Assembly: GCA_037389465.1 (NCBI GenBank)
Contig: JAZARR010000088.1
Location: 6,262,001-6,326,000 of the forward strand
Reading direction: 5' to 3'
DNA length: 64,000 nucleotides
Source of the DNA: Baylisascaris procyonis
Lineage: Eukaryota; Nematoda; Chromadorea; Rhabditida; Ascarididae
A program made the translations under genes and the position numbers. The notes beneath the pieces were generated by a model. That model did no database searches, was not told the origin of the DNA, and worked only from the letters and a program-made list of their open reading frames with translations. Positions 24,201 through 37,050 of this stretch are shown here, in pieces (positions within the stretch are counted from its first letter, which is position 1; each line of letters begins with the position of its first letter).

Positions 24201-27200
24201 TCGGCTTAGGATAAAACTTAGGCTTAACTTTGGCTTAAACTAAGGCTTATGCTCAGGGCCCAGGCTTAGTCTGACGACTTAGGCTTAGGCTTAGGCTTAT
24301 GCTTAGGCTTAGGCTTAAGCTTAGGGCTTAGGCTTAGGCTTAGGCTCAGGCTCAGGCTTAGGCTTGGGCTTGGGCTTAAGCTTAGGGCTTAGCCTTAGGC
24401 TTATCTTAGGCTTAGGCTTAGGCTTAGGCTTAGTCTTAAGCTTAAGCTTAGGCTTAGGCTTAGGCTTAGGCTTAGGCTTAGGCTTAAACTTGAGCTTAAA
24501 GTTAGGCGTAGCCTTAGGCTTAGTCTTAAGCCTAGGCTTAGGCTTAGGTTTAGATCTTAGGCTTAGTCTTAAGCCTAGGCTTATGCTTAGGTTTAGATCT
24601 TAGACTCAGGCTTAGGCTTAGGCTTAGGCTTAGGCTTAGGCTTAGGCTTAGGCTTAAGCTTAAGTTTAGGCTTAGGCTTAGGCTTAGGCTTAGGCCTATC
24701 CTTGGGCTCAAGCTTAGGGCTCAGGCTTAGGCTTAAGCTTAAGCTTAGGCTTAGGCTTAGGCTTGGATCTTAGGCTTAGGCTTAGGCTTAGCCTTAGGCT
24801 TGGGCTTAAGCTTAGGGCATAGGCTTGGGCTTAAGCTTAGGGCTCAGGCTTAGGCTTAAGCTTAAGCTTAGGCTTAGGCTTAGGCTTGGATCTTAGGCTT
24901 AGGCTTAGGCTTAGCCTTAGGCTTGGGCTTAAGCTTAGGGCACAGGCTTGGGCTTAAGCTTAGGGCTTAGGCTTAGGCTTAAGCTTAAGCTTAGGCTTAG
25001 GCTTAGGCTTAGGCTTATCCTTGGGCTCAAGCTTAGGCCTCAGGCTTAGGCTTAAGCTTAAGCTTAGGCTTAGGCTTAGGCTTAGGCTTAGGCTCAGGCT
25101 TAGGCTTAGGCTTAGGCCTAGGCTTAGGCTTAGGGCTTAGGCTTAGGCTTACGCTTAGGCTTAGGCTTAGGCTTAGGCTTAAGCTTGGGCTTAGGCTTAG
25201 GCTTAGGCTCAGGCTTCGGCTTAGGCTTAGGATTAGGCTTAGGCTTAGGCTTCGCCTAAAACTTCTGCTTAAACTTGGGCTTAAACTTAGGATTAGGCTT
25301 TGGCTTAAACTTATGCTCAAACTTAGGCTTAGGAATAGGCATAGGCTTAGGGCCTAGGCTCAAGCTCAGGCTAAGGCTTTGGCTTAAACTTAGGCCTAGG
25401 CTTAGGATTAGGCTCAGGCTTAGGCTTAGGCTTACGCTTAGGCTCAGGCTTAGCCTTAGGCTTAGGCTTAGGCTTAGGCTCAGGCTAAGGCTTAGGCTTA
25501 GGCTTAGGCTTAGGCTTAGCCTTAGGCTTAGGGTTAGGCTTAGGCTTAGCCTTAGGCTCAGGCTTAGGCTTAGGGTTAGGCTTAGGCTCAGGCTAAGGCT
25601 TAGGCTTAGGCTTAGGCTTAGGTTTAGATCTTAGGCTCAGGCTTAAGCTTAGGCTTAGGCCTAGGCTTAGGCTCAGGGCTTAGGCTTAGGCTTAGGCTTA
25701 GGCTTAGGCTTAGGTCTAGGCTTAGGCTAAGGCTTAGGCTTAGGCATAGGGTTAGGCTTAAGCTTAAGCTTAGGGTTAGGCTTAGGCTTAGCATAAAACT
25801 TAGGCTTAACTTTGGCTTAAACTTAGGCTTATGTTCAGGGCCCAGGCTTAGTCTGACGACTTAGGCTTAGGCTTAGGCTTAGGCTTAGGCTTAGGCTTAG
25901 GCTTAGGCTTAGGCTTAGTCTTAAGCTTAAGCTTAGGCTTAGGCTTAGGCTTAGGCTTAGGCTTAGGCTTAGGCTTAGGCTTAAACTTGAGCTTAAATTT
26001 AGGCTTAGCCTTAGGCTTAGTCTTAAGCCTAGGCTTAGGCTTAGGTTTAAATCTTAGGCTCAGTATTAGGCTTAGGGTTAGGCCTAGGCTTAGGCTTAGG
26101 CTTAGGGCTTCCGCTTAGGCTTAGGCTCAGGCTTAGGTTCAGGCTTAGGCTTAGGCTTAGGATTAGTCTTAAGCTTAGGCTTAGGCTTAGGCTTAGGCTC
26201 AGGCTTAGGCTTAGGCTTAGGTTTAGGCTGAGGCTTAGGCTTAGGCTTAGTCTTAAGCCTAGGCTTAAGCTTAGGTTTAGATCATAGGCTTAGTCTTAAG
26301 CCTAGGCTTATGCTTAGGTTTAGATCTTAGACTCAGGCTTAGGCTTAGGTTTAGGCTCAGGCTTAGGCTTAGGCTTAGGCTTAGGCTCAGGCCTAGCCTT
26401 AGGCTTAGGCTTAGGCTTAGGCTCAGGCTAAGGCTTAGGCTTAGGCTTAGGCTTAGGCTTAGGCTTAGCCTTAGGCTTAGGCTTAGGCTTAGTCTTAAGC
26501 CTAGGCTTAAGCTTAGGTTTAGATCATAGGCTTAGTCTTAAGCCTAGGCTTATGCTTAGGTTTAGATCTTAGACTCAGGCTTAGGCTTAGGCTTAGCCTT
26601 AGGCTTAGGCTTAGGCTTAGGATTAGGCTTAGGCTCAGGCTAAGGCTTAGGCTTAGGCTTAGGCTTAGGTTTAGATCTTAGGCTCAGGCTTAAGCTTAGG
26701 CTTAGGCCTAGGCTTAGGCTTAGGGCTTAGGCTTAGGCTTAGGCTTAGGCTTAGGCTTAGGCTTAAGCTTAAGCTTAGGGTTAGGCTTAGGCTTAGCATA
26801 AAACTTAGGCTTAACTTTGGCTTAAACTTAGGCTTATGTTCAGGGCCCAGGCTTAGTCTGACGACTTAGGCTTAGGCTTAGGCTTAGGCTTAGGCTTAGG
26901 CTTAGGCTTAGGTCTAGGCTTAGGCTTAGGCAAAGCTTAGGCTTAGGCTTAGGCTTAGGCTTAAGCTTAAGCTTAGGGTTAGGCTTAGGCTTAGCATAAA
27001 ACTTAGGCTTAACTTTGGCTTAAACTTAGGCTTATGTTCAGGGCCAAGGCTTAGTCTGACAACTTAGGCTTAGGCTTAGGCTTAGGCTTAGGCTTAGGCT
27101 TAGGCTTGGGCCTGGGCTTAAGCTTAGAGCTTAGGCTTAGGCTTAGGCTTAGGCTTAGGCTTAGGCTTAGGCTTAGTCTTAAGCTTAAGCTTAGGCTTAG

Positions 27201-29445
27201 GCTTAGGCTTAGGCTTAGGCTTAGGCTTAAACTTGAGCTTAAAGTTAGGCTTAGCCTTAGGCTTAGTCTTAAGCCTAGGCTTAGGCTTAGGTTTAAATCT
27301 TAGGCTCAGGCTTAGGCTTAGGCCTAGGCTTAGGATTAGGCTCAGGCTTAGTCTTAAGCCTAGGCTTAGGCTTAGGTTTAGATCAGAGGCTCAGGCTTAG
27401 GCTTAGGCTTAGGCTTAGGCCTAGGCTTAGGCTTAGGCTTAGGCTTAGGCTTAGGCTTAGGCTTAGGCTTAGGCTTCAGGCTTAGGCTTAGGCTTAGTCT
27501 TAAGCCTAGGCTTAGGCATAGGTTTAGATCTTAGGCTCAGGCTCAGGCTTAGGCTTAGGCTTAGGCTTAGGCTTCGCCTAAAACTTCTGCTTAAACTTGG
27601 GCTTAAACTTAGGATTAGGCTTTGGCTTAAGCTTATGCTCAAACTTAGGCTTAGGAATAGGCATAGGCTTAGGGCCTAGGCTCAAGCTCAGGCTAAGGCT
27701 TTGGCTTAAACTTAGGCCTAGGCTTAGGATTAGGCTCAGGCTTAGGCTTAGGCTTAGGCTTAGGCTCAGGCCTAGCCTTAGGCTTAGGCTTAGGCTTAGG
27801 CTCAGGCTAAGGCTTAGGCTTAGGCTTAGGCTTAGGCTTAGGCTTAGCCTTAGGCTTAGGATTAGGCTTAGGCTTAGCCTTAGGCTTAGGCTTAGGCTTA
27901 GGATTAGGCTTAGGCTCAGGCTAAGGCTTAGGCTTAGGCTTAGGCTTAGGTTTAGATCTTAGGCTCAGGCTTAAGCTTAGGCTTAGGCCTAGGCTTAGGC
28001 TTAGGGCTTAGGCTTAGGCTTAGGCTTAGGCTTAGGCTTAGGCTTAAGCTTAAGCTTAGGGTTAGGCTTAGGCTTAGCATAAAACTTAGGCTTAACTTTG
28101 GCTTAAACTTAGGCTTATGTTCAGGGCCCAGGCTTAGTCTGACGACTTAGGCTTAGGCTTAGGCTTAGGCTTAGGCTTAGGTCTAGGCTTAGGCTTAGGG
28201 AAAGCTTAGGCTTAGGCTTAGGCTTAGGCTTAAGCTTAAGCTTAGGGTTAGGCTTAGGCTTAGCATAAAACTTAGGCTTAACTTTGGCTTAAACTTAGGC
28301 TTATGTTCAGGGCCCAGGCTTAGTCTGACGACTTATGCTTAGGCTTAGGCTTAGGCTTAGGCTTAGGCTTAGGCTTAGGTCTAGGCTTAGGCTTAGGCAA
28401 AGCTTAGGCTTAGGCTTAGGCTTAGGCTTAAGCTTAAGCTTAGGGTTAGGCTTAGGCTTAGCATAAAACTTAGGCTTAACTTTGGCTTAAACTTAGGCTT
28501 ATGTTCAGGGCCCAGGCTTAGTCTGACAACTTAGGCTTAGGCTTAGGCTTAGGCTTAGGCTTAGGCTTAGGCTTGGGCCTGGGCTTAAGCTTAGAGCTTA
28601 GGCTTAGGCTTAGGCTTAGGCTCAGGCTTAGGCTTAGGCTTAGGCTTAGGCTTAGGCTTAGGCTTAGGCTTAGGCTTAGGCTTAAACTTCAGCTTAAAGT
28701 TAGGCTTAGCCTTAGGCTTACACTTAAGCCTAGGCTTAGGCTTATGTTTAGATCTTAGGCTCAGGCTTAGGCTTAGGCTTAGGCCTAGGCTTAGGCTTAG
28801 GGCTTAGGCTTAGGCTTAGGCTTAGGCTTAGGCTTAGGTCTAGGCTTAGGCTTAGGCTTAGGCTTAGGCTTCGGCTTAGGCTTAGGCTTAAGCTTAAGCT
28901 TAGGCTTAGGCTTAGGCTTAGGATAAAACTTAGGCTTAACTTTGGCTTAAACTTAGGCTTATGCTCAGGGCCCAGGCTTAGTCTGACGACTTAGGCTTAG
29001 GCTTAGGCTTAGGCTTAGGCTTAGGCTTGGGCTTAAGCTTAGGGCTTAGGCTTAGGCTTAGGCTTAGGCTTAGGCTTAGGCTTAGGCTTAGGCTTAGTCT
29101 TAAGCTTAAGCTTAAGCTTAGGCTTAGGCTTAGGCTTAGGCTTAGGCTTAGGCTTAAACTTGAGCTTAAAGTTAGGCTTAGCCTTAGGCTTAGTCTTAAG
29201 CCTAGGCTCAGGCTTAGGTTTAGATCTTAGGCTTAGTCTTAAGCCTAGGCTTATGCTTAGGTTTAGATCTTAGGCTCAGGCTTAGGCTTAGTCTTAGGCT
29301 TGGGCTTAAGCTTAGGGCTTAGGGCTTAGGCTTAGGCTTAGGCTTAAGCTTAAGCTTAGGCTTAGGCTTAGGCTTAGGCTTAGGCTTGGGATTAAGCTTA
29401 GGGCTTAGGATTAGGCTTAAGCTTAAGCTTAGGCTTAGGCTTAGG

Positions 29446-31854
29446 CTTAGATCTTAGGCTTAGGCTTAGCCTTAGGCTTGGGCTTAAGCTTAGGGCTTAG
29501 GCTTGGGCTTAAGCTTAGGGCTTAGGCTTAGGCTTAAGGTTAGGCTTAGGCTTAGGCTTAGGCTCAGATCTTAAACTTAGGCTTAGGATTAGCCTTAGGC
29601 TTAGGCTAAAACATGCTTAAACTTGGGCTTAAACTTAGGATTAGGCTTAGGCTTAAACTTATGCTTAAACTTAGGCTTAGGCTTAGGCTTAGGCTTAGGT
29701 CTAGGCTTAGGCTTAGGCAAAGCTTAGGCTTAGGCTTAGGCTTAGGCTTAAGCTTAAGCTTAGGGTTAGGCTTAGGCTTAGCATAAAACTTAGGCTTAAC
29801 TTTGGCTTAAACTTAGGCTTATGTTCAGGGCCCAGGCTTAGTCTGACAACTTAGGCTTAGGCTTAGGCTTAGGCTTAGGCTTGGGCCTGGGCTTAAGCTT
29901 AGAGCTTAGGCTTAGGCTTAGGCTTAGGCTTAGGCTTAGGCTTAGACTTAGTCTTGAGCTTAAGCTTAGGCTTAGGCTTAGGCTTAGGCTTAGGCTTAGG
30001 CTTAAACTTGAGCTTAAAGTTAGGCTTAGCCTTAGGCTTAGTCTTAAGCCTAGGCTTAGGCTTAGGTTTAAATCTTAGGCTCAGGCTTAGGCTTAGGCCT
30101 AGGCTTAGGATTAGGCTCAGGCTTAGTCTTAAGCCTAGGCTTAGGCTTAGGTTTAGATCAGAGGCTCAGGCTTAGGCTTAGGCTTAGGCTTAGGCCTAGG
30201 CTTAGGCTTAGGCTTAGGCTTAGGCTTAGGCTTAGGCTTAGGCTTAGGCTTCAGGCTTAGGCTTAGGCTTAGTCTTAAGCCTAGGCTTAGGCATAGGTTT
30301 AGATCTTAGGCTCAGGCTCAGGCTTAGGCTTAGGCTTAGGCTTAGGCTTCGCCTAAAACTTCTCCTTAAACTTGGGCTTAAACTTAGGATTAGGCTTTGG
30401 CTTAAACTTATGCTCAAACTTAGGCTTAGGAATAGGCATAGGCTTAGGGCCTAGGCTCAAGCTCAGGCTAAGAATTTGGCTTAAACTTAGGCCTAGGCTT
30501 AGGATTAGGCTCAGGCTTAGGCTTAGGCTTAGGCTTAGGCTCAGGCCTAGCCTTAGGCTTAGGCTTAGGCTTAGGCTCAGGCTAAGGCTTAGGCTTAGGC
30601 TTAGGCTTAGGCTTAGGCTTAGCCTTAGGCTTAGGCTTAGGCTTAGGCTTAGCCTTAGGCTTAGGCTTAGGCTTAGGATTAGGCTTAGGCTCAGGCTAAG
30701 GCTTAGGCTTAGGCTTAGGCTTAGGTTTAGATCTTAGGCTCAGGCTTAAGCTTAGGCTTAGGCCTAGGCTTAGGCTTAGGGCTTAGGCTTAGGCTTAGGC
30801 TTAGGCTTAGGCTTAGGCTTAAGCTTAAGCTTAGGGTTAGGCTTAGGCTTAGCATAAAACTTAGGCTTAACTTTGGCTTAAACTTAGGCTTATGTTCAGG
30901 GCCCAGGCTTAGTCTGACGACTTAGGCTTAGGCTTAGGCTTAGGCTTAGGCTTAGGCTTAGGCTTAGGTCTAGGCTTAGGCTTAGGCAAAGCTTAGGCTT
31001 AGGCTTAGGCTTAGGCTTAAGCTTGAGCTTAGGGTTAGGCTTAGGCTTAGCATAAAACTTAGGCTTAACTTTGGCTTAAACTTAGGCTTATGTTCAGGGC
31101 CCAGGCTTAGTCTCACGACTTAGGCTTAGGCTTAGGCTTAGGCTTAGGCTTAGGTCTAGGCTTAGGCTTAGGCAAAGCTTAGGCTTAGGCTTAGGCTTAG
31201 GCTTAAGCTTAAGCTTAGGGTTAGGCTTAGGCTTAGCATAAAACTTAGGCTTAACTTTGGCTTAAACTTAGGCTTATGTTCAGGGCCCAGGCTTAGTCTG
31301 ACAACTTAGGCTTAGGCTTAGGCTTAGGCTTAGGCTTAGGCTTAGGCTTGGGCCTGGGCTTAAGCTTAGAGCTTAGGCTTAGGCTTAGGCTTAGGCTCAG
31401 GCTTAGCCTTAGGCTTAGGCTTAGGCTTAGGCTCAGGCTTAGGCTTAGGCTTAGGCTTAGGCTTAGGCTTAGCCTTAGGCTTAGGCTTAGGCTTAGGCTT
31501 AGGCTTAGGCTTAGGCTTAGGCTTAAACTTCAGCTTAAAGTTAGGCTTAGCCTTAGGCTTACACTTAAGCCTAGGCTTAGGCTTATGTTTAGATCTTAGG
31601 CTCAGGCTTAGGCTTAGGCTTAGGCCTAGGCTTAGGCTTAGGGCTTAGGCTTAGGCTTAGGCTTAGGCTTAGGCTTAGGTCTAGGCTTAGGCTTAGGCTT
31701 AGGCTTAGGCTTCGGCTTAGGCTTAGGCTTAAGCCTAAGCCTAAGCCGAAGCCTAAGCCTGAGCCTAAGATCTAAACATAAGCCTAAGCCTAGGCTTAAG
31801 TGTAAGCCTAAGGCTAAGCCTAACTTTAAGCTGAAGTTTAAGCCTAAGCCTAAG
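29446..31854 (+). repeat. Higher-order repeat unit, partial copy 3
   Basis: This repeats the first ~2.4 kb of copies 1 and 2 (offset 14,913 from 14,968, 15,459 and 16,435). It includes the first inverted 124-bp block and stops exactly at that block's right edge. The following sequence resembles about 7,530 onward of copy 1 instead. Confidence 0.88.
31731..31854 (-). repeat. Inverted 124-bp block 5
   Basis: Counterpart of the 2,272 block in partial copy 3. The higher-order copy ends at its right edge. Confidence 0.93.
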
Positions 31855-34800
31855 CTTAGGCTTAGGCTTAGGCTTAGGATAAAACTTAGGCTTAACTTTG
31901 GCTTAAACTTAGGCTTATGCTCAGGGCCCAGGCTTAGTCTGACGACTTAGGCTTAGGCTTAGGCTTAGGCTTAGGCTTAGGCTTAGGCTTAGGCTTGGGC
32001 TTAAGCTTAGGGCTTAGGCTTAGGCTTAGGCTTAGGCTTAAGCTTAGGCTTAGGCTTAGGCTTAGTCTTAAGCTTAAGCTTAAGCTTAGGCTTAGGCTTA
32101 GGCTTAGGCTTAGGCTTAGGCTTAGGCTTAAACTTGAGCTTAAAGTTAGGCTTAGCCTTAGGCTTAGTCTTAAGCCTAGGCTCAGGCTTAGGTTTAGATC
32201 TTAGGCTTAGTCTTAAGCCTAGGCTTATGCTTAGGTTTAGATCTTAGGCTCAGGCTTAGGCTTAGTCTTAGGCTTGGGCTTAAGCTTAGGGCTTAGGGCT
32301 TAGGCTTAGGCTTAGGCTTAAGCTTAAGCTTAGGCTTAGGCTTAGGCTTAGGCTTAGGCTTGGGATTAAGCTTAGGGCTTAGGATTAGGCTTAAGCTTAA
32401 GCTTAGGCTTAGGCTTAGGCTTAGATCTTAGGCTTAGGCTTAGCCTTAGGCTTGGGCTTAAGCTTAGGGCTTAGGCTTGGGCTTAAGCTTAGGGCTTAGG
32501 CTTAGGCTTAAGGTTAGGCTTAGGCTTAGGCTTAGGCTCAGATCTTAAACTTAGGCTTAGGATTAGCCTTAGGCTTAGGCTAAAACATGCTTAAACTTGG
32601 GCTTAAACTTAGGATTAGGCTTAGGCTTAAACTTATGCTTAAACTTAGGCTTAGGCTTAGGCATAGGCTTAGGGCCTAGACTTAAGCTCAGGCTTAGGCT
32701 CTGGCTTAAACTTAGGCTTATGCTCAGGGCCCAGGCTTAGTCTGACGACTTAGGCTTAAGCTTAAACTCAGGCTTAGGCTTAGCTTAGTATAAAACTTAG
32801 GCTTAACTTTGGCTTAAACTTAGGCTTATGCTCAGGGCCCAGGCTTAGTCTGACGACTTAGGCTTAGGCTTAGGCTTAGGCTTAGGCTTAGGCTTAGGCT
32901 TAGGCCTGGGCTTAAGCTCAGGGCTTAGGCTTAGGCTTAGGCTTAGGCTTAGGCTTAGGCTTAGGCTTAGGCTTAGGCTTAGTCTTAAGCTTAAGCTTAG
33001 GCTCAGGCTTAGGCTTAGGGTTAGGCTTAGGCTTAAACTTGAGCTTAAAGTTAGGCTTTGCCTTAGGCTTAGTCTTAAGCCTAGGCTCAGGCTTAGGTTT
33101 AGATCTTAGTCTTAGTCTTAAGCCTAGGCTTATGCTTAGGTTTAGATCTTAGGCTCAGGCTTAGGCTTAGGCTTAGGCTTAGGCTTAGGCTTAGGCTTAG
33201 CCTTAGGCTTGGACTTAAGCTTAGGGCTTAGGCTTAGGCTTAAGCTTAAGCTTAGGCTTAGGCTTAGGCTTAGATCTTAGGCTTAGGCTTAGGCTTAGGC
33301 TTAGGCTTAGCCTCAGGGCTTAGCCTTAGGCTTAGGCTTAGGCTTAGGCTTAGGCTCAGGCTTAGGCTTAGGCTTAGGCTTAGGCTGAGGCTTAGGCTTA
33401 GGCTTAGTCTTAAGCCTAGGCTTAGGCTTAGGTTTAGATCATAGGCTCAGGCTTAGGCTTAGGCTTAGGCTTAGGCTTAGGCTTAGGCTTAAACTTGAGC
33501 TTAAAGTTAGGCTTAGCCTTAGGCTTAGTCTTAAGCCTAGGCTTATGCTTAGGTTTAGATCTTAGGCTCAGGCTTAGGCTTAGGCTTAGGCTTGGGCTCA
33601 AGCTTAGGGCTTAGGCTTAGGCTTAGGCTTAGGCTTAAGCTTAAGCTTAGGCTTAGGCTTAGGCTTGGGCTTAAGCTTAGGGCTTAGGATTAGGCTTAAG
33701 CTTAAGCTTAAGCTTAGGCTTAGGCTTAGATCTTAGGTTTAGGCTTAGGCTTAGATCTTAAACTTAGGCTTAGGCTTAGCCTTAGGCTTAGGCTAAAACA
33801 TGCTTAAACTTGGGCTTAAACTTAGGATTAGGCTTAGGCTTAAACTTATGCTTAAACTTAGGCTTAGGCTTAGGGTTAGGCTTAGGGCCTAGGCTTAAGC
33901 TCAGGCTTAGGCTTTGGCTTAAACTTAGGCTTAGGCTTAGGCTTAGGATAAAACTTAGGCTTAACTTTGGCTTAAACTTAGGCTTATGCTCAGGGCACAG
34001 GCTTAGTCTGACGACTTAGGCTTAGGCTTAGGCTTAGGCTTAGGCTTAGGCTTAGGTTTAGGCTTAGGCTCAGGCTTAGGCTTAAGCTTAGGCTTAGGCT
34101 TAGGCTTAGGCTCAGGCTCAGGCTCAGGATCAGGCTTAGGATAAAACTTAGGCTTAACTTTGGCTTAAACTTAGGCTTATGCTCAGGGCCCAGGCTTGGT
34201 CTGACGACTTAGGCTTAGGCCTAATCTTAGGCTTAGGCTTAAAGTTAGGGTTAGACTTAGGCTTTGACCTAGGCTTGAACTTAGGCTTAGGGTTAAGCTT
34301 AGGCTTAGGCTTAGACTTACACTTAGGCTTACTTAGGCCCAAACCAAGGCTTAGGCTTAGGCTTAGGCTTAAACTTAGGCTTCAACTTTGGCTTAAACTT
34401 AGTCTTAGGCTCAAACTTAGGCTTAGGCTTAGGCACTAGGCTCAAACTTAGGCTTAGGCTTAGGTCCGAGGCTTAAGCTTAGGCTTAGGCTTAGGCTTAA
34501 GCTTAGGCTTAGGCTTAGGCTTAGGCTTAGGGCCTAGGCTTAGGGCTTAGGCTTAGACTTACACTTAGGCTTACTTAGGCTCAAACTAAGGCTTAGGCTT
34601 AGGCTTAGGCTTAAACTTATGCTTAAACTTTGGCTTAAACTTAGGGTTAGGCTCAAACTTATGGCTTAGGCTCAAGGACTAGGCTTAAGCTTAAGCTTAG
34701 GCTTTGGCTTAAGCTTAGGCTTAAGCTTAGACTTAGGCTTAGGCTTAGGGCTTAGGCTCAGGCTTAGACTCGGGGCTTAGGCTTAGGCTTAGGCTCAGGC

Positions 34801-35000
34801 TTAGTCTTAGGCTTAGGCTTAGGCTTAAGCTTTAGGCCTAGTCTTACGCTTCGGCTTAGGGCTTAGGCTTGGGCTTAGACTTAGGTTAGGCTTAGGCTTA
34901 ATCTTAGTCTTGGGCTTAAGCTTAGGCTTAGGCTCAGGTTTAGGCTTAGGCTTATGCGTAGGCTTAGGCTTAGGCTTGGGCTTGTCCTTAGGCTTATGCT
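31855..35000 (+). repeat. Diverged proximal tail of the TTAGGC array
   Basis: From 31,855 to about 32,640 the sequence parallels 7,530-8,310 of copy 1, then partly 8,960-9,200. After that no near-identical partner is visible. Hexamer degeneracy rises toward 35,000 (for example 34,180-34,980), as expected of an older array edge no longer homogenised with the interior. Confidence 0.85.
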
Positions 35001-35193
35001 CATGCCGTCGCAGGCTCAGACACACAGAGGGCGACGGGCACAGACAAACAGAGGGGCATACACTCACAGAAACAGACACGGATACGTAAAAACACGCAGA
35101 CACACAGACGCACACAGATACAGACACACAGAGGCAGAGACGCGCGCGGACACAGACGCTGATATACAAACAGATGAGCATAGACACACACAC

Positions 35194-35226
<33 letters not shown>

Positions 35227-35262
35227 TACACATACACATATACATATACACACACATACACT
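35001..35262 (+). repeat. CA-rich degenerate transition zone
   Basis: The TTAGGC array changes within about 30 bp into CA-rich sequence (ACACAGAGG, CACACAGACG and similar), then into irregular CACATA. The long His/Thr and Cys/Val frames crossing it on both strands are microsatellite translations. Confidence 0.85.
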
Positions 35263-36985
<1,723 letters not shown>

Positions 36986-37050
36986 CTTGAAAGGTCATTT
37001 CCAGTTCCAAGTGGAAGCAGTGCCATCGGAGGATAGACTGGCCAATTAAG
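36986..37050 (-). CDS. Last recognisable kinase exon, with the GTGND motif
   Basis: 65 nt after CCATTGCAG, encoding [20 protein letters not shown] and then S. The donor is read as AG|GTGTGC. The motif is intact. The next expected segment in the family (a WGGGY-type motif, then the accessory domain) is not found in the 1.3 kb of unique DNA that follows. Confidence 0.93.

Larger units (their letters stand above)
14545..29445 (+). repeat. Higher-order repeat unit, copy 2
   Basis: This is a near-identical copy of 1-14,544 as far as about 25,700. From there it lacks one ~205-bp monomer, carries an extra block near 26,341-26,580, and is replaced at about 26,580-27,560 by sequence resembling 5,760-6,760. 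The offset to copy 1 then changes to 14,901-14,937. It is 14,901 bp long by the landmark used. Confidence 0.88.
1..35000 (+). repeat. Degenerate TTAGGC telomere-like satellite array
   Basis: About 35 kb of variants of TTAGGC, the nematode telomere hexamer, read on the plus strand. Perfect runs are short, rarely more than about 80-100 bp (for example 8,617-8,709), and are broken by variants such as TTAAGC, TTAGGG, TCAGGC, CTAGGC and TTAAAC. The variants recur in fixed order, which shows that whole blocks were amplified and not single hexamers. The array touches the left edge, so its full length is unknown. It fades into CA-rich DNA near 35,000. The open frames inside are Leu-Arg, Gly-Leu or Leu-Ser/Pro-Lys dipeptide translations of the hexamer and are not genes. 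The G-rich strand points into the unique DNA, so this is not a correctly oriented terminal telomere for that DNA. Confidence 0.97.

Noticed and set aside
422..34439. About fifty open frames of 60-121 codons made of Leu-Arg, Gly-Leu, Ser-Leu or Pro-Lys dipeptides
   Set aside because: They are direct translations of TTAGGC in the frames that lack TAG or TAA. They recur with the higher-order repeat and have no independent coding signal.
1..35000. Terminal telomere cap at the left end of a chromosome
   Set aside because: The strand polarity is opposite to that of a left-end telomere, and the repeats are degenerate and block-amplified.
1..35000. CRISPR-like repeat-spacer array
   Set aside because: Repeats are hexamer-based with no unique spacers, and the surrounding genes are eukaryotic with introns.
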